Program-made: the position numbers and the translations under genes | Shown here: piece after piece, positions 9,561-18,500 of the stretch | How positions within the stretch are numbered: the stretch's first letter is position 1 | Layout: each line of letters begins with the position of its first letter | Source of the DNA: Methanomassiliicoccales archaeon UBA280 | Lineage (GTDB): Archaea; Thermoplasmatota; Thermoplasmata; SG8-5 | Reading direction: 5' to 3' | Length of the DNA: 64,000 nt | Assembly: GCA_002499085.1 (NCBI GenBank) | Contig: DAKD01000036.1 | Coordinates: forward strand, 39,614 to 103,613 | Notes under the pieces: model-generated | Database searches by the model: none | What the model saw: only the letters and a program-made list of their open reading frames with translations | Told to the model about the DNA's origin: nothing

Positions 9561-11325
9561 AAGGCGCGCTCCGGAGGAACCATTGGCCCCATTCTTCGGT
9601 CAGTTTTTCCGGCTGGCCGGAGCCGAGCCTGTCAACCAGCGCCCAGTACTCCGAGTTGGACCTGACGACTGCATTCGGCCCCAGAAGGTTCGGGTTGGCT
9701 GATGCTCCGCCAACCATGCTCTCGCGGATCCCGGCCCTGGCCCTTATGTTGGCCATTGCCGTGTCAAGGCCCATGCCCCACTGGGCTGCTATAGCGCCCA
9801 CTCTGGGCGATCTCGCCAGGTTCTCGGTTTCGACGAGCGAATCAGTCCTGTCGTCGTAGACCATCAGATCGCTGAACTGACCCGGCTCGCCTCCTTTCAC
9901 GAGCTCGGAAATGGCCGTGACGCGTCTCACTTGCTTCTGCCTTCCCCCGGGCCTCACGAGGCCGCACACGACCACTATGTCCGTGGCCGAGAAGGCTTCG
10001 GGATGTATGTCCAGGTCGTAGACAATCCTCTCGAAAACAGATTTGGGGGAGTTGCCGTGAATCGTCCCCAGCACGGCGCTTCCCGCACTGCCGGACCGCA
10101 TGGCCTCGTAAAGGGTTCTGGCCTCGCGGCCCCTGACCTCGCCCAGGACTATCGCGGACTCGCCGAGCCGCAGCGAGACCCGCAGCGCGTCATCCGCGGT
10201 CCTGTCACCGGACCCGCCGACCGCGGAGCGCACGAACAGGCTCTGGACCTTGTACCCCAACTCCTGCATCCTGGCGCCGGGAAGCTCGAGCGTGTCCTCG
10301 ATCGTGAGTATGCGCTGGCTCAGGGGGAATTCCAGCATCAGGGCACCCAGCATGGAGGATTTGCCCGCGCCCCTGCTGCCTGCCACCAGCACGGTGGAGC
10401 GGCCGTCAATGAGGAACGACAGCAGGCCCGCGCCCAGGGGGCTGATGCTGCCCAGGGCGATAAGTTTCGGCAGCGTCCAGGGCTCGGCGGAATGCCTCCT
10501 CAGCGCGATTGCCACGCCTTCCGGGCTGAGAGGCTTTCCAACAACCGTGACCCTGGTGCCGAATTCCTCGATATCGGTTTCGAGCATGGGCATGGCCTCG
10601 GAGAACGGCCTTCCGGACTCGAACCTGAACCTTGACACGAGCGCCTGTGCCTCCCTCTCGCTGAGATGTATGTTGGTGATGCATTTCCCGCTGATGCCCT
10701 CGATGCCCGCGTCGCCTATCACGACATGGACAGGGTTGTCGTCGGCCGGGGCGTCGATATATATGTCCTGGACATGCTCGTCTCTGAGCAGGTATTCCAG
10801 CATTCCCAGGCCGACAGTGTGCCTGAGCAGTGCGTCGGTGAGAAAGTCAAGGCCGCCCATCTGTTCGATCTCACCGGGACTTACTCTGGCCGAGCGCGCG
10901 GCAGAGGAGATTATTTCACCGGCTTCCTTCCTGCACCTGCTCCTGAGACTGCCGGCCGCCGCGGGGTTCCTGCCCTCCCTGGAGTTCTCCACGAACTCGG
11001 CCCTTGCCAGCCAGAGAAGCTTCGAGCCCGCCTCGGGAAGCGTGTATTCCCTGGGCGTGATCCTGTAGAGTGTTTCCGGGCCGGAGCATATCTCGACCTT
11101 GGCCGTGCCCACGTAATACCTTGCCAGCCTCGAGCCCTCGCTGACGACCGGCTCGCCGACCCATGCCTCGGCAAAGCCCGGCCTCAGCCTCGAATCGGAT
11201 CTGAGAAGGTTCATCAGCCCCAGGTCCAGGTTTGCCCCGGCCTTGGGAGGCTTCGGGGGCGGGGCACCGGCCGGCTGAACTATCCTCGGAGGTTTCCCGG
11301 GCCTCAGGACGATTCCCCCGGGCAT
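9553..11325 (-). CDS. Type II/IV secretion ATPase, TadA/GspE/VirB11-like
   Basis: A 590-residue cytoplasmic ATPase of the secretion superfamily. The Walker A loop is GSRGAGKSS (about residue 313). A following acidic strand IEDTLELPGA is the Asp box, IVLGEVRGREA is the Walker B region, and GTIHGNSPKSVFERI is the His box. The N-terminal domain (GMLEYLLRDEHVQDIYIDAPAD) is the usual GspE/VirB11 N2-like region. It would power assembly or export through the platform protein encoded next in the operon. A Pro-rich N-terminus (RIVQPAGAPPPKPPK) precedes the fold. The upstream Cys-rich gene ends only 2 bases before this start, so the three genes form a tight operon. Confidence 0.9.
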   Translation of the reverse strand: MPGGIVLRPGKPPRIVQPAGAPPPKPPKAGANLDLGLMNLLRSDSRLRPGFAEAWVGEPVVSEGSRLARYYVGTAKVEICSGPETLYRITPREYTLPEAGSKLLWLARAEFVENSREGRNPAAAGSLRSRCRKEAGEIISSAARSARVSPGEIEQMGGLDFLTDALLRHTVGLGMLEYLLRDEHVQDIYIDAPADDNPVHVVIGDAGIEGISGKCITNIHLSEREAQALVSRFRFESGRPFSEAMPMLETDIEEFGTRVTVVGKPLSPEGVAIALRRHSAEPWTLPKLIALGSISPLGAGLLSFLIDGRSTVLVAGSRGAGKSSMLGALMLEFPLSQRILTIEDTLELPGARMQELGYKVQSLFVRSAVGGSGDRTADDALRVSLRLGESAIVLGEVRGREARTLYEAMRSGSAGSAVLGTIHGNSPKSVFERIVYDLDIHPEAFSATDIVVVCGLVRPGGRQKQVRRVTAISELVKGGEPGQFSDLMVYDDRTDSLVETENLARSPRVGAIAAQWGMGLDTAMANIRARAGIRESMVGGASANPNLLGPNAVVRSNSEYWALVDRLGSGQPEKLTEEWGQWFLRSAPYV

Positions 11326-11327
11326 GG

Positions 11328-11900
11328 TCAGCCCTCCACGATGCCGAATGCATTCCTCAGTATGGCTCTCTGCAGATCCCCGGCCAACCTCTGTATGTCC
11401 GATATCTGGACCTCGGTGATGCCGGTGCAGTCAGCGCATCGCTGCTTTCCCGGGGGTCGGGTCCTGAACCCCAGCCCATGCGCCGCACTTGCCGCGCCGC
11501 CGATGTCCATGGAGCGGAGGCAATGGGCCAGAGCCGCAAGCCGGGAAAGGAGAGGCCCTGCGCACTCGCGGCATCCTGCGTCAGTTACGGAAGTCTGGGA
11601 AAGCTGCCTCGCAAGGTTCTCGCTGCGGTTCAGGATGTCTGTCATCCTGCCAAGGGTTCCGGATGCAGTGGGACCGTACCGTTTCTCGATGTGCGAGTGC
11701 AGGGTAACGGCAATGGGTATTCCCTCGCGCTGCATTATGTCCAGAACATTCCTGAAGCATCTCGGGTTCTCCAGGCCGGGCCTGGCACCGCAGCTCCCGC
11801 AGTCCATGACAAGCTCGAACCCGCCCCGCCGTTTCTTCACGCTGAAATCACAACTTCCGCTGGCTGCTGAGCGCGCGACGCGCACATTACTTCCCTTCAT
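11328..11900 (-). CDS. Cys-rich protein encoded ahead of the secretion ATPase
   Basis: A 190-residue soluble protein. ATG at 11900 with a GGGAAG-type ribosome site is chosen over a longer reading that would run into the divergent aIF1A promoter. It carries paired cysteines resembling metal knuckles: CGSCGARPG and a later C, then CRECAGP, then CADCTG. The sequence between them is helical and contains HSHIEKRYGP. No family is recognised with certainty. Its position as first gene of the TadC/TadA operon suggests a regulator or accessory factor of the secretion machine. A zinc- or iron-sulfur-binding role is inferred only from the cysteines. Confidence 0.65.
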   Translation of the reverse strand: MKGSNVRVARSAASGSCDFSVKKRRGGFELVMDCGSCGARPGLENPRCFRNVLDIMQREGIPIAVTLHSHIEKRYGPTASGTLGRMTDILNRSENLARQLSQTSVTDAGCRECAGPLLSRLAALAHCLRSMDIGGAASAAHGLGFRTRPPGKQRCADCTGITEVQISDIQRLAGDLQRAILRNAFGIVEG

Positions 11901-11972
11901 GCTCTTCCCAGACACCCCGATGCATTTCGGGTTAAAAATGCCTTCGCATAACCGAAATTCCCTTCCGAGTAA

Positions 11973-11982
11973 AGTATAATAG
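11973..11982 (+). promoter_or_regulatory. TATA-like element in the divergent aIF1A / Cys-rich gene promoter
   Basis: AGTATAATAG lies about 32 bases ahead of the aIF1A start and within the 113-base gap between divergent genes. Confidence 0.45.
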
Positions 11983-12013
11983 ATAGTCCATCTTACTCCC
12001 GAGCGGATATAAA

Positions 12014-12349
12014 ATGGCACAGTACCACAAACAGAACACCGAGGGCAGCCCTGACGAGATAATACGCATGCCCATGCCCAAGGACTACAAGCGCGAGATG
12101 TTCGCGATAGCTGACCAGCTGCTGGGCGCCTCCAAGATCAAGGTCATGTGCGCGGACGGGAAGTCCCGCATCGGCAGGATACCGGGCAAGCTGAAGAAGC
12201 GCATGTGGATACGCGAGGGGGATTTGCTCATCATCAGGCCCTGGGAGTTCCAGGAAGACAAGGCGGACATTCTTTTCAGGTACACGAGGACGCAGGCAAT
12301 GAACCTTGCGAGGCGCAGGATAATCCCAGAGGTCATCAACATCTTCTGA
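12014..12349 (+). CDS. eif1A: Translation initiation factor aIF1A
   Basis: A 111-residue S1/OB-fold protein matching archaeal and eukaryotic IF1A. Family landmarks are EIIRMPMPKD at the N-terminus, LGASKIKVMCADGKSRIGRIPGKLKKR, WIREGDLLIIRPW, and a closing helix. It binds the A site of the small ribosomal subunit during start-codon selection. It heads a cluster with RIO1 kinase (start 12 bases downstream) and a KH-domain protein, a conserved archaeal grouping that links initiation with small-subunit maturation. The length is typical, and the start is supported by the conserved N-terminus and the upstream TATA-like element. Confidence 0.95.
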   Translation: MAQYHKQNTEGSPDEIIRMPMPKDYKREMFAIADQLLGASKIKVMCADGKSRIGRIPGKLKKRMWIREGDLLIIRPWEFQEDKADILFRYTRTQAMNLARRRIIPEVINIF

Positions 12350-12360
12350 CGGGGACATCC

Positions 12361-13134
12361 ATGAAGGTTGACGACAAGTTTCTGAGGGATTTGGAATCGA
12401 AGGTACTTGCCTACAGGGCCAGGGACAAGGACTCGGACCACCGCAAGACCTATGACGAGGTCTTCGACCGCGACACGCTCATGACACTCTACGACCTCAT
12501 GACCAACGAGGTCATCGACACTCTGGACTTCCCCATCGCCACCGGCAAGGAGGGGAACGTGTTCAGGGCAACGAAACACAGCGGCGGCTATCTGGCAGTC
12601 AAGATCTACCGGATGTCGAACGCAACGTTCAACAACATCCAGAAGTACATAGCCGGCGACGAACGGTTCCGCAACCTGGGCAAGAGCCGGCGGAGGACCA
12701 TACATACCTGGGCGCAGAAGGAGTACCGCAACCTGGAGAGGATGCGCAACGCCGGCATTTCCGTGCCCGAACCGGTTGTCTGCGTCAAGAACATCATAGT
12801 CATGGAGTTCATCGGCGAGGACGCCACGCCCGCGCCGCACCTCAGGGAAGTGGAGATTCCCGAGCCCGAGAAGATTTACGCCAATCTCTTCGGGAGCCTG
12901 AAGAAACTGTACCGGAAGGCAGGCCTGATCCATTCAGATTTCTCCGAGTACAACGTGCTGATGAGGGGCGGCGAGCCAATCATAATCGACGTGGGCCAGG
13001 CAGTTCTCAAGACCCATCCGATGGCCTCGGAATTCCTGACGCGGGACGTCTACAACCTCGCAAGGTTCTTCAGGAAGCAGGGCATGGACCTTGACGAGAA
13101 AACCATGCTCAGGGAGATAACGGAGGATGCCTGA
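12361..13134 (+). CDS. rio1: RIO1-type serine/threonine protein kinase
   Basis: A 257-residue atypical kinase. The N-terminal part leads into the RIO nucleotide loop GKEGNVFRA (62-70) and catalytic lysine K81 in AVKIYR. The hinge is VMEFIGEDA, the catalytic loop HSDFSEYNVL has Asp193 and Asn198, and the metal-binding motif IIDVGQ has Asp210. The STGKE-type loop marks RIO1 rather than RIO2. RIO1 acts in late small-subunit ribosome maturation. ATG at 12361 is chosen because it follows the aIF1A stop by 12 bases with GGGG upstream; a longer reading would overlap aIF1A. The stop overlaps the start of the KH gene by one base, so the genes are co-translated. Confidence 0.95.
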   Translation: MKVDDKFLRDLESKVLAYRARDKDSDHRKTYDEVFDRDTLMTLYDLMTNEVIDTLDFPIATGKEGNVFRATKHSGGYLAVKIYRMSNATFNNIQKYIAGDERFRNLGKSRRRTIHTWAQKEYRNLERMRNAGISVPEPVVCVKNIIVMEFIGEDATPAPHLREVEIPEPEKIYANLFGSLKKLYRKAGLIHSDFSEYNVLMRGGEPIIIDVGQAVLKTHPMASEFLTRDVYNLARFFRKQGMDLDEKTMLREITEDA

Positions 13135-13688
13135 TGCTTTACGTGAAGATGCCCAAGGAACGCGTCGGAGTGCTCATAGGCGAGGACGGGAAGGTGAAAC
13201 ATCAGATAGAGAGCCTCTGCAAGGTGAGGCTGGAAGTGGACTCGGGAAACGGCGACGTTACTGTTATTCCCACTGATGAAGGCGCGAAGGACGGGCTTGT
13301 CGGGCTCAATGCCAGGGACATCGTCAAGGCCATGGCCTGCGGATTTTCTCCGGACAGGGCGATGAGGCTAGCCGGCGAGGACATGTACCTAGAGGTCTTC
13401 GACATAAGGGACTTCGCGGGCAAGGACAGGAAGCATGTCTCCAGGGTCAAGGCCAGGATAATCGGGACGAACGGAAAGACAAGAACCACGATCGAGGATT
13501 TCTCGGGCGCGGAAATATCAATCTACGGAAACACGATAGCCATAATCGGGGACATGCTGTCAATGGACGCGGCCCGGGGAGCGGTCGAGATGCTGCTGGA
13601 GGGCAGCGAGCATTCCGCTGTCTATCGTTTCCTGGAAGGGAAGCGTAGATACATGAAGTTCAGGGAGATGAGCATGGAAGCTCCGTGA
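13134..13688 (+). CDS. Tandem KH-domain RNA-binding protein (Pno1/Dim2-like)
   Basis: A 184-residue protein with two KH folds. The first is MPKERVGVLIGEDGKVKHQI with its GEDG loop near residue 15, and the second is VKARIIGTNGKTRTTIE with GTNG near residue 111. This is the layout of the archaeal homologue of eukaryotic Pno1/Dim2, which binds the 3' end of small-subunit rRNA precursors and works with RIO1. The start overlaps the RIO1 stop by one base. The linkage with aIF1A and RIO1 strongly supports a ribosome-assembly role. Two GC-rich hairpins follow the stop. Confidence 0.9.
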   Translation: MLYVKMPKERVGVLIGEDGKVKHQIESLCKVRLEVDSGNGDVTVIPTDEGAKDGLVGLNARDIVKAMACGFSPDRAMRLAGEDMYLEVFDIRDFAGKDRKHVSRVKARIIGTNGKTRTTIEDFSGAEISIYGNTIAIIGDMLSMDAARGAVEMLLEGSEHSAVYRFLEGKRRYMKFREMSMEAP

Positions 13689-13747
13689 TTCTCCACACCG
13701 ACAGAGTTTGAGAGAAACGAATTCTTGCAAGAGCGCAGAATAGAATA

Positions 13748-13785
13748 CCCCGCCCTAGAACATCGCAATATTGAGCCAGGCGGGG
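13748..13785. terminator. CCCCGCC...GGCGGGG hairpin after the KH gene
   Basis: A 7-bp GC stem (13748-13754 with 13779-13785) encloses a 24-base loop. It lies between convergent genes and may act as terminator or be a dispersed repeat, because the same arms recur at 13844-13863 and 15219-15258. Confidence 0.45.
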
Positions 13786-13843
13786 CTTGAAGGGATTCTA
13801 TATACGCTGTGAAACGCGCACTATAACGCTCGCACATCGAAAA

Positions 13844-13863
13844 CCCCGCCCTAACAGGCGGGG
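13844..13863. terminator. Compact CCCCGCC-loop-GGCGGGG hairpin between convergent genes
   Basis: A perfect 7-bp stem with a 6-base loop lies 33 bases from the end of the minus-strand regulator. It is a plausible bidirectional terminator. Its right arm continues into GCATGCC, shared in inverted form with the copy at 15215. Confidence 0.5.
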
Positions 13864-13896
13864 CATGCCACTGTGTAATGTCCTGCAGAATAATGT

Positions 13897-14217
13897 TTAC
13901 CCGTACATTCCGCCGGAGTTATCGTCCGGCGTTCTGAACTTCTTCCGTTTTTCTAACTTCTCGCGGACCTTCTTCAGCTGCTCCGTCTCCCTGCCCTTGA
14001 ATTTAAAATCGCCATTGGCCAGGCTCACGAATGTCGTGTCCGGGAGAGGCTCGGTCCTCACGAGCCCCTTCTTGGCCAGGCCCGCAATGCAGGCCTGCAC
14101 TTTCCTTTCCGAGGTGCCGAGATAATCAGCGACCTCCTTCAGAGTTATGGGATAGACCTCGACCAGGAGGAGGAGAATCTTGGCCTCCAGGCTGGAGGTG
14201 TCGAAAATATGGGCCAT
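13897..14217 (-). CDS. Small winged-helix DNA-binding protein
   Basis: A 106-residue protein. ATG at 14217 is chosen because a perfect TATA run lies 24 bases upstream and the sequence turns into a clean regulator from MAHIFDTSS. Residues about 10-70 form a winged helix: LEAKILLLLVEVYPITLKEVADYLGTSERKVQACIAGLAKKGLV, with recognition helix TSERKVQACIAGL. A charged tail (LKKVREKLEKRKK) ends in a Gly-rich motif. Likely a transcription regulator of the MarR/TrmB-like type. No ligand domain is present. Its target is unknown. Confidence 0.7.
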   Translation of the reverse strand: MAHIFDTSSLEAKILLLLVEVYPITLKEVADYLGTSERKVQACIAGLAKKGLVRTEPLPDTTFVSLANGDFKFKGRETEQLKKVREKLEKRKKFRTPDDNSGGMYG

Positions 14218-14240
14218 GCAAAACCTACAACGCCTTGCGC

Positions 14241-14251
14241 GATATATATAG
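14241..14251 (-). promoter_or_regulatory. TATA box of the small winged-helix gene
   Basis: CTATATATATC on the minus strand lies about 24 bases before the start at 14217, implying a leaderless transcript. Confidence 0.6.
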
Positions 14252-14302
14252 ATTGCACAGGAAGGAGGCCGTCGCACACGGTGCAAATGTAATCAAAGGA
14301 AA

Positions 14303-14320
14303 TCTGGCCTTAGGGCCAGA
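14303..14320 (-). terminator. TCTGGCC-ttag-GGCCAGA hairpin
   Basis: A perfect 7-bp stem with a tetraloop lies 55 bases after the end of the two-gene operon at 14375-15122. A second stem (GGTGAAC/GTTCACC, 14347-14379) overlaps the stop. Confidence 0.45.
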
Positions 14321-14374
14321 TACATGCGAGTGTGCGACCTACGGAAGGTGAACATAGAACTGAGAGTTCGTTGT

Positions 14375-14656
14375 TCACCCGAACATGGTTCCGGAATCCG
14401 CAAGCTTCTTCTCTTCCTTTCCCGCGGCCTCGATTATGTCGAGCGAGACTATCGCATGCGTCGGGATGACCCTTATCTTGCCGACCTTGTCCTCGTGCAT
14501 GCTGTCCAGCTCTATGCACATTCCCTCGTCGTGCCCGATGGCCGTGTAACCGAGGAATATGCCGCTCGTCACGAGTGGCTTGTCCCTGGCCTCGAGCGAC
14601 TTTATCCTGTACCTCGAACCCACGCTCAGAACTATCGCGTTCTTGTCCTTGTCCAT
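14375..14656 (-). CDS. Small conserved protein, possible Sm-like beta barrel
   Basis: A 93-residue protein starting at the ATG at 14656, 4 bases after the stop of the upstream regulator, so the two are an operon. The core reads as alternating strands: IVLSVGSRYRIK, LVTSGIFLGYTAIG, GMCIELDS and GKIRVIPTHAIVSLDII. That order, a glycine turn followed by an acidic strand and a final Val/Ile-rich strand, is reminiscent of an LSm/Sm fold, but this is an inference from pattern only. The tail KEEKKLADSGTMFG is charged. The function is not recognised. Confidence 0.65.
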   Translation of the reverse strand: MDKDKNAIVLSVGSRYRIKSLEARDKPLVTSGIFLGYTAIGHDEGMCIELDSMHEDKVGKIRVIPTHAIVSLDIIEAAGKEEKKLADSGTMFG

Positions 14657-14660
14657 TCTA

Positions 14661-15122
14661 TCACTTCCTCTTCTTGTCCTTCTCCTCGGCGAGCCTCTGA
14701 ATGTGATCCACCGACTTGCGGTAATTGGCCATCGAGACATTGATGTTCTCCTCGACGAAATGCCAGGCGTCCGAGAGGCTGGAGTACCTCAGCTTGTACC
14801 CTTTCTTCTTCTTGCCGTCCTCCTCGACCGATGTTTCCTCTATCAGGGCCATGGCCCTGAGGTCGTTGACATACTTGCCCATGGTGGGCTGCGTTGTCTC
14901 CAGCTCATGGGCCAGTTCCTTAATTTGCCAGACCTTGTCCCGCCTCTTCAGGAAGCAGTTCACGAACAGCTTGAAGGGAATGCTCTCCCGGGCGTTCCCG
15001 CCCTTGGTCTTGGGTCCGAAATAGCCGATGTGAGTGAGAAAAATTTCGCATGCCTCCTCCAGGTCTTCAACGCTGGTCAGGGGCGTATGCTTGCGCAGGG
15101 TAATCTCGAAATCCATGTCCAT
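14661..15122 (-). CDS. Winged-helix regulator (ArsR/MarR-like)
   Basis: A 153-residue protein starting at the ATG at 15122. An in-frame longer reading is rejected because it passes through the promoter and a GC-rich repeat. After an N-terminal helical part (SVEDLEEACEIFLTHIGYFG), residues about 45-110 form a winged helix: VWQIKELAHELETTQPTMGKYVNDLRAMALI, then a beta wing rich in Lys/Glu. A C-terminal amphipathic helix (NVSMANYRKSVDHIQRLAEEK) may dimerise. Co-transcribed with the small Sm-like protein. A TATA-like TTTAAAAATA lies about 55 bases upstream. Confidence 0.7.
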   Translation of the reverse strand: MDMDFEITLRKHTPLTSVEDLEEACEIFLTHIGYFGPKTKGGNARESIPFKLFVNCFLKRRDKVWQIKELAHELETTQPTMGKYVNDLRAMALIEETSVEEDGKKKKGYKLRYSSLSDAWHFVEENINVSMANYRKSVDHIQRLAEEKDKKRK

Positions 15123-15557
15123 GCCGAACCCTAAGGCTGTTTCCCGATAATAATGCTTGTGCTTTAAACGATTTATTTTTAAAGACGGCACAAGCCCGGG
15201 CGATGAGAAAACAGCATGCCCCGCCTGATGGTGACGGTTTTTTGGCTGAAGGGCGGGGTGATGATGCCGGATTTTAAAAATCTGGCTGTTGTGATGCACA
15301 GCGTGCCTTAATCCCCTAGCCCCGCCTGTGTGAGGGTTGTAGCTATCTGGCATTTTTCAGCATCAACCTGAACGAGACGAATCGCTTGCGATTCGTTGCG
15401 AGGGCAGTGGTTTGGCGCCCCACCCACATCCCCCTGGCGCCCCGATGTATTGGCTCTCGCAAGGAATCGTTTCTCTCAATCTTTGCCCCGCAGCATGTTG
15501 GGGCGTTTCGCCCTGAAAAGGTTCCACCGCCTGGCAAACCCCATCGCCAGCCTGGGC
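15123..15557. other. 435-base gene-free region with hairpins
   Basis: It contains the minus-strand promoter of the 15122 gene; a GC-rich hairpin at 15219-15258 (CCCCGCC/GGCGGGG arms); an unpaired extra CCCCGCC copy near 15321; and a perfect 9-bp hairpin ACGAATCGC-tt-GCGATTCGT at 15377-15396. No convincing gene is seen. The hairpins lie downstream of the giant gene and may end its transcript. Confidence 0.6.
15377..15396 (-). terminator. Perfect 9-bp hairpin downstream of the giant gene
   Basis: ACGAATCGC and GCGATTCGT are separated by two bases. It lies 162 bases beyond the giant gene's stop and is followed on neither side by a long T tract, so termination is only one possibility. Confidence 0.35.
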
Positions 15558-18500
15558 TTATTGGGCATTGGCGCGCCTCCTCCTGCGGAACACGATAACG
15601 GACATGCCGAAGGGGATGAATATGGCGATGAGGGCGGCCGAGAACTCGGGGATGATGACCGTGAGAACCTGTGTCCAGCCCGTGCCGTCGGCGCTCGAGG
15701 ATGGACCTTTCTCGGGCGCACCCACAATTACATCGTTGTAGCCGTCGCCGTCCAGGTCTCCTGCCATGTCCACGGACCAACCGAAATGTTCGCCTGCCTG
15801 TGTGCCGTTCTTCACGTAATCGGCATTTGCAGCGCTGATGGCGCCGGCCATGGTGGCGGAGCCGTTGAAGATGTATACGGTTCCGGTCCCGCCGTTGCGA
15901 TAGGGCGCGCCGATGATGATGTCGTCGATGCCATCGTCTCCGGCCACTCCGTAGCCCACGTTGCCTGCGCCGGAGACGGACCAGCCGAATTTATCCCCGG
16001 AGGATTGGCCGGTGAGGGTGACGTAGGGGGGGGTGCAGTAGAGATAATGCAGAGTTATGTTGTACAATATCGGCGTGTCACCAACATGGGTGGTTGACAT
16101 TCTCACCTTGTAGCAGAGGTCCTTGCCGACGGCCTCGGTCGGGAACATGTACCATACACCATATTGTATCGCGGACTGGTTCCAGGTTGTGCCGCCATCT
16201 CTGGAAATGGCAATCCAGCCAACAGTGTTTGCTGAAGTGCTGATGTTCCAAAATGGTTTAATGGATGTGATGAAATGTGGAATTGTTGTTTGTGCAGATG
16301 TATAATCTCCGGGAGATGATGTTGTATAAATTTTAAGGTCGTCCACATAAGCAAGGGGTTGACCGTTATTTGTTCTGGGCGCTCCGAAATTCCAAGGGAA
16401 TGTTGTAATCTCGATGTTATTTATGCTTGTGACGGCAGTGGTGAAACCTAGACCTGTGCCCGAAGAAACACCGTCGATGTAGAGGTCCATCAGGTCTGTG
16501 TTGCAATCAAAAACAACCCTGAAATGATACCATTGGTCGGGATTATATGTATCGAGCGAGTAAACTGTGGTTCCAATCTGATATGCGAAGCGCTCCTCGA
16601 AGAAGCCGACTTCAATGGCATCAGTCGTCCCGCTCCTCAGGATGACGGCAAATTGCTCTTCCGTTGTTCCCTGGTCTGAACATCTTGCCCAGAACTCGAA
16701 AGCCCCGACGGTGATTGCTGTAGCGAAATTACTAGTTATGATTGCACAACCCGTGTTTGCGGTGGCAGTATCGTCATCGAACATCAGAGACTTTGAGCCG
16801 CTATAAGAAACGGTGCCAGAGACATCCACTACGCGGCCTGTGCCCTCTGTAACTGTGCTCCAAGGAGACCCAGGATTGGTTCCAGCTGTGTAAGATTCGA
16901 AACCGTCATAGAACAATGTGGTCCCTGTCAGGTTGAGCTCACCAGTTGGCGTGGCGAAAATGCCACCGCTGGGATTGTTCGTGGCAAGGCTGCTGCCCAC
17001 CGATGTGAATTCCGTATAGGTATCATTATTGATGTGTGCCACATTGTCATAATCTCCGTCAAGCCAGACATACGCATTCCCGTTATCCGTTCCTGGCGCA
17101 CCGACTATGACGCCGTCGTTGCTGCCATCGACCTTGCCGGCACCGGCAACGGAGAAGCCGAACATAGTTTCAGAAACACCATACCGTATGTTGATAGTGT
17201 CTATGTAAACGGTATCCTGGCCGATTCCATCTGCTATGTTTGAATCGATGACATTGAGATAGAACACACCCGAGAGCGTGATTGGAAGCGGTGCGCTGTA
17301 GGTGGTTGAAGAAGCCGAGTTGATAGCTAACACAGGAGTGTAGGGTCCAGATAGTTCAGTTGAATAGCCTATCAGGAAGTCATCGTTCGATCCGGCGCTG
17401 TGATAGCCCGTTGCATAAAGAGTGAGTTTGTCTGCCCCGCCCGGTATGCTCTGCGTGCGCCAGCGATGCTCAAGGCTGTAGCTTGCAGGGCGTATGGCCA
17501 ACTGGAAGTAAGCGGCACCATCAGTTACCGCGGAGGTGACACTGGCAGTTCCCGTCGCCCCCGCTGCCGCCTGAGCCTTCGTCCCCCAGCAGCCCGAGTT
17601 GTAGGTCGTGGCCGCGCCATTCGTCTGCTCTGTCGATTCTGTCCAGGGTGATGCGACAGAGAAGGGTGCGCCGTCGCCGCCGTCAAACGATAGACCGTAA
17701 ATGGCCAGGCAGTTGTCCACTGTGGTGGTTATTTGTGGAATGACATGGGGATTCACACCCGTGGCTGTTGATATCGCAAAGTTCTGTGCATTGATTGGCG
17801 AAGTAGTATCCGCGCCCGAGATGCGGATGTACCATCCGAGCCAGTATGCCGCACCGGTCGTAGTGACCGTGACGGATGCACCTTCAAAACCGGTGGCGAT
17901 GCGCCAGTACGCTCCGATATATGCGTCGGGCGTGGCACTGCCGGATTCGCCGATCTTTGTCCAACCGGTGACTGCGTTGAAGTGCGGAGAGACAGTCGTT
18001 GCATAGTCATCTGTGACTATCAGGAGCAGGAGTTCACCCACGGTTATTCCGGCCGGGGCCGTGAGCGCACGGGAGTTGGATGTGGCGGTGTCGCCGTTCG
18101 ACGCCTGAAACCCTTCCACGGTTGGCACTCTACTTACATCTAGCACTTCCTGTATGGATTGAGTCGCTCCATCTGGAGTGCCCAGTTCATCGATGTTCGT
18201 GTAGGTGTTGGCAACCGTACCCCAGACCGGGCTGTCCATATCCACAGTATAATCAGTGTAAGTAAATTTCATCTCGCCATATAAAACAGAGAATGGAATG
18301 CTTCTGAAATACATATGGTCCAGATACAGCGTATCAAGCTGGGTGTGTGTCGAAGTTCTGTCCTTGTCTATGACGCCTATGTAAAGTGTGCCGAGGAAAT
18401 CATTCAGGACGGAATCGGAATATTTCTGGTAGGTATCGTCGTCTGCATTCTTCGTGATTGTGAGCATCAACGTCCAGCCTGTCGAACCGACCGTTCCCGT

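Noticed and set aside
10666..11979. Long plus-strand reading (437 codons) across the secretion operon
   Set aside because: It overlaps two well-supported minus-strand genes and has no domain. Long antisense frames are common in GC-rich DNA.
12148..12360. Upstream extension of the RIO1 reading frame
   Set aside because: It would overlap aIF1A. The ATG at 12361 directly follows the aIF1A stop and gives the family's N-terminus.
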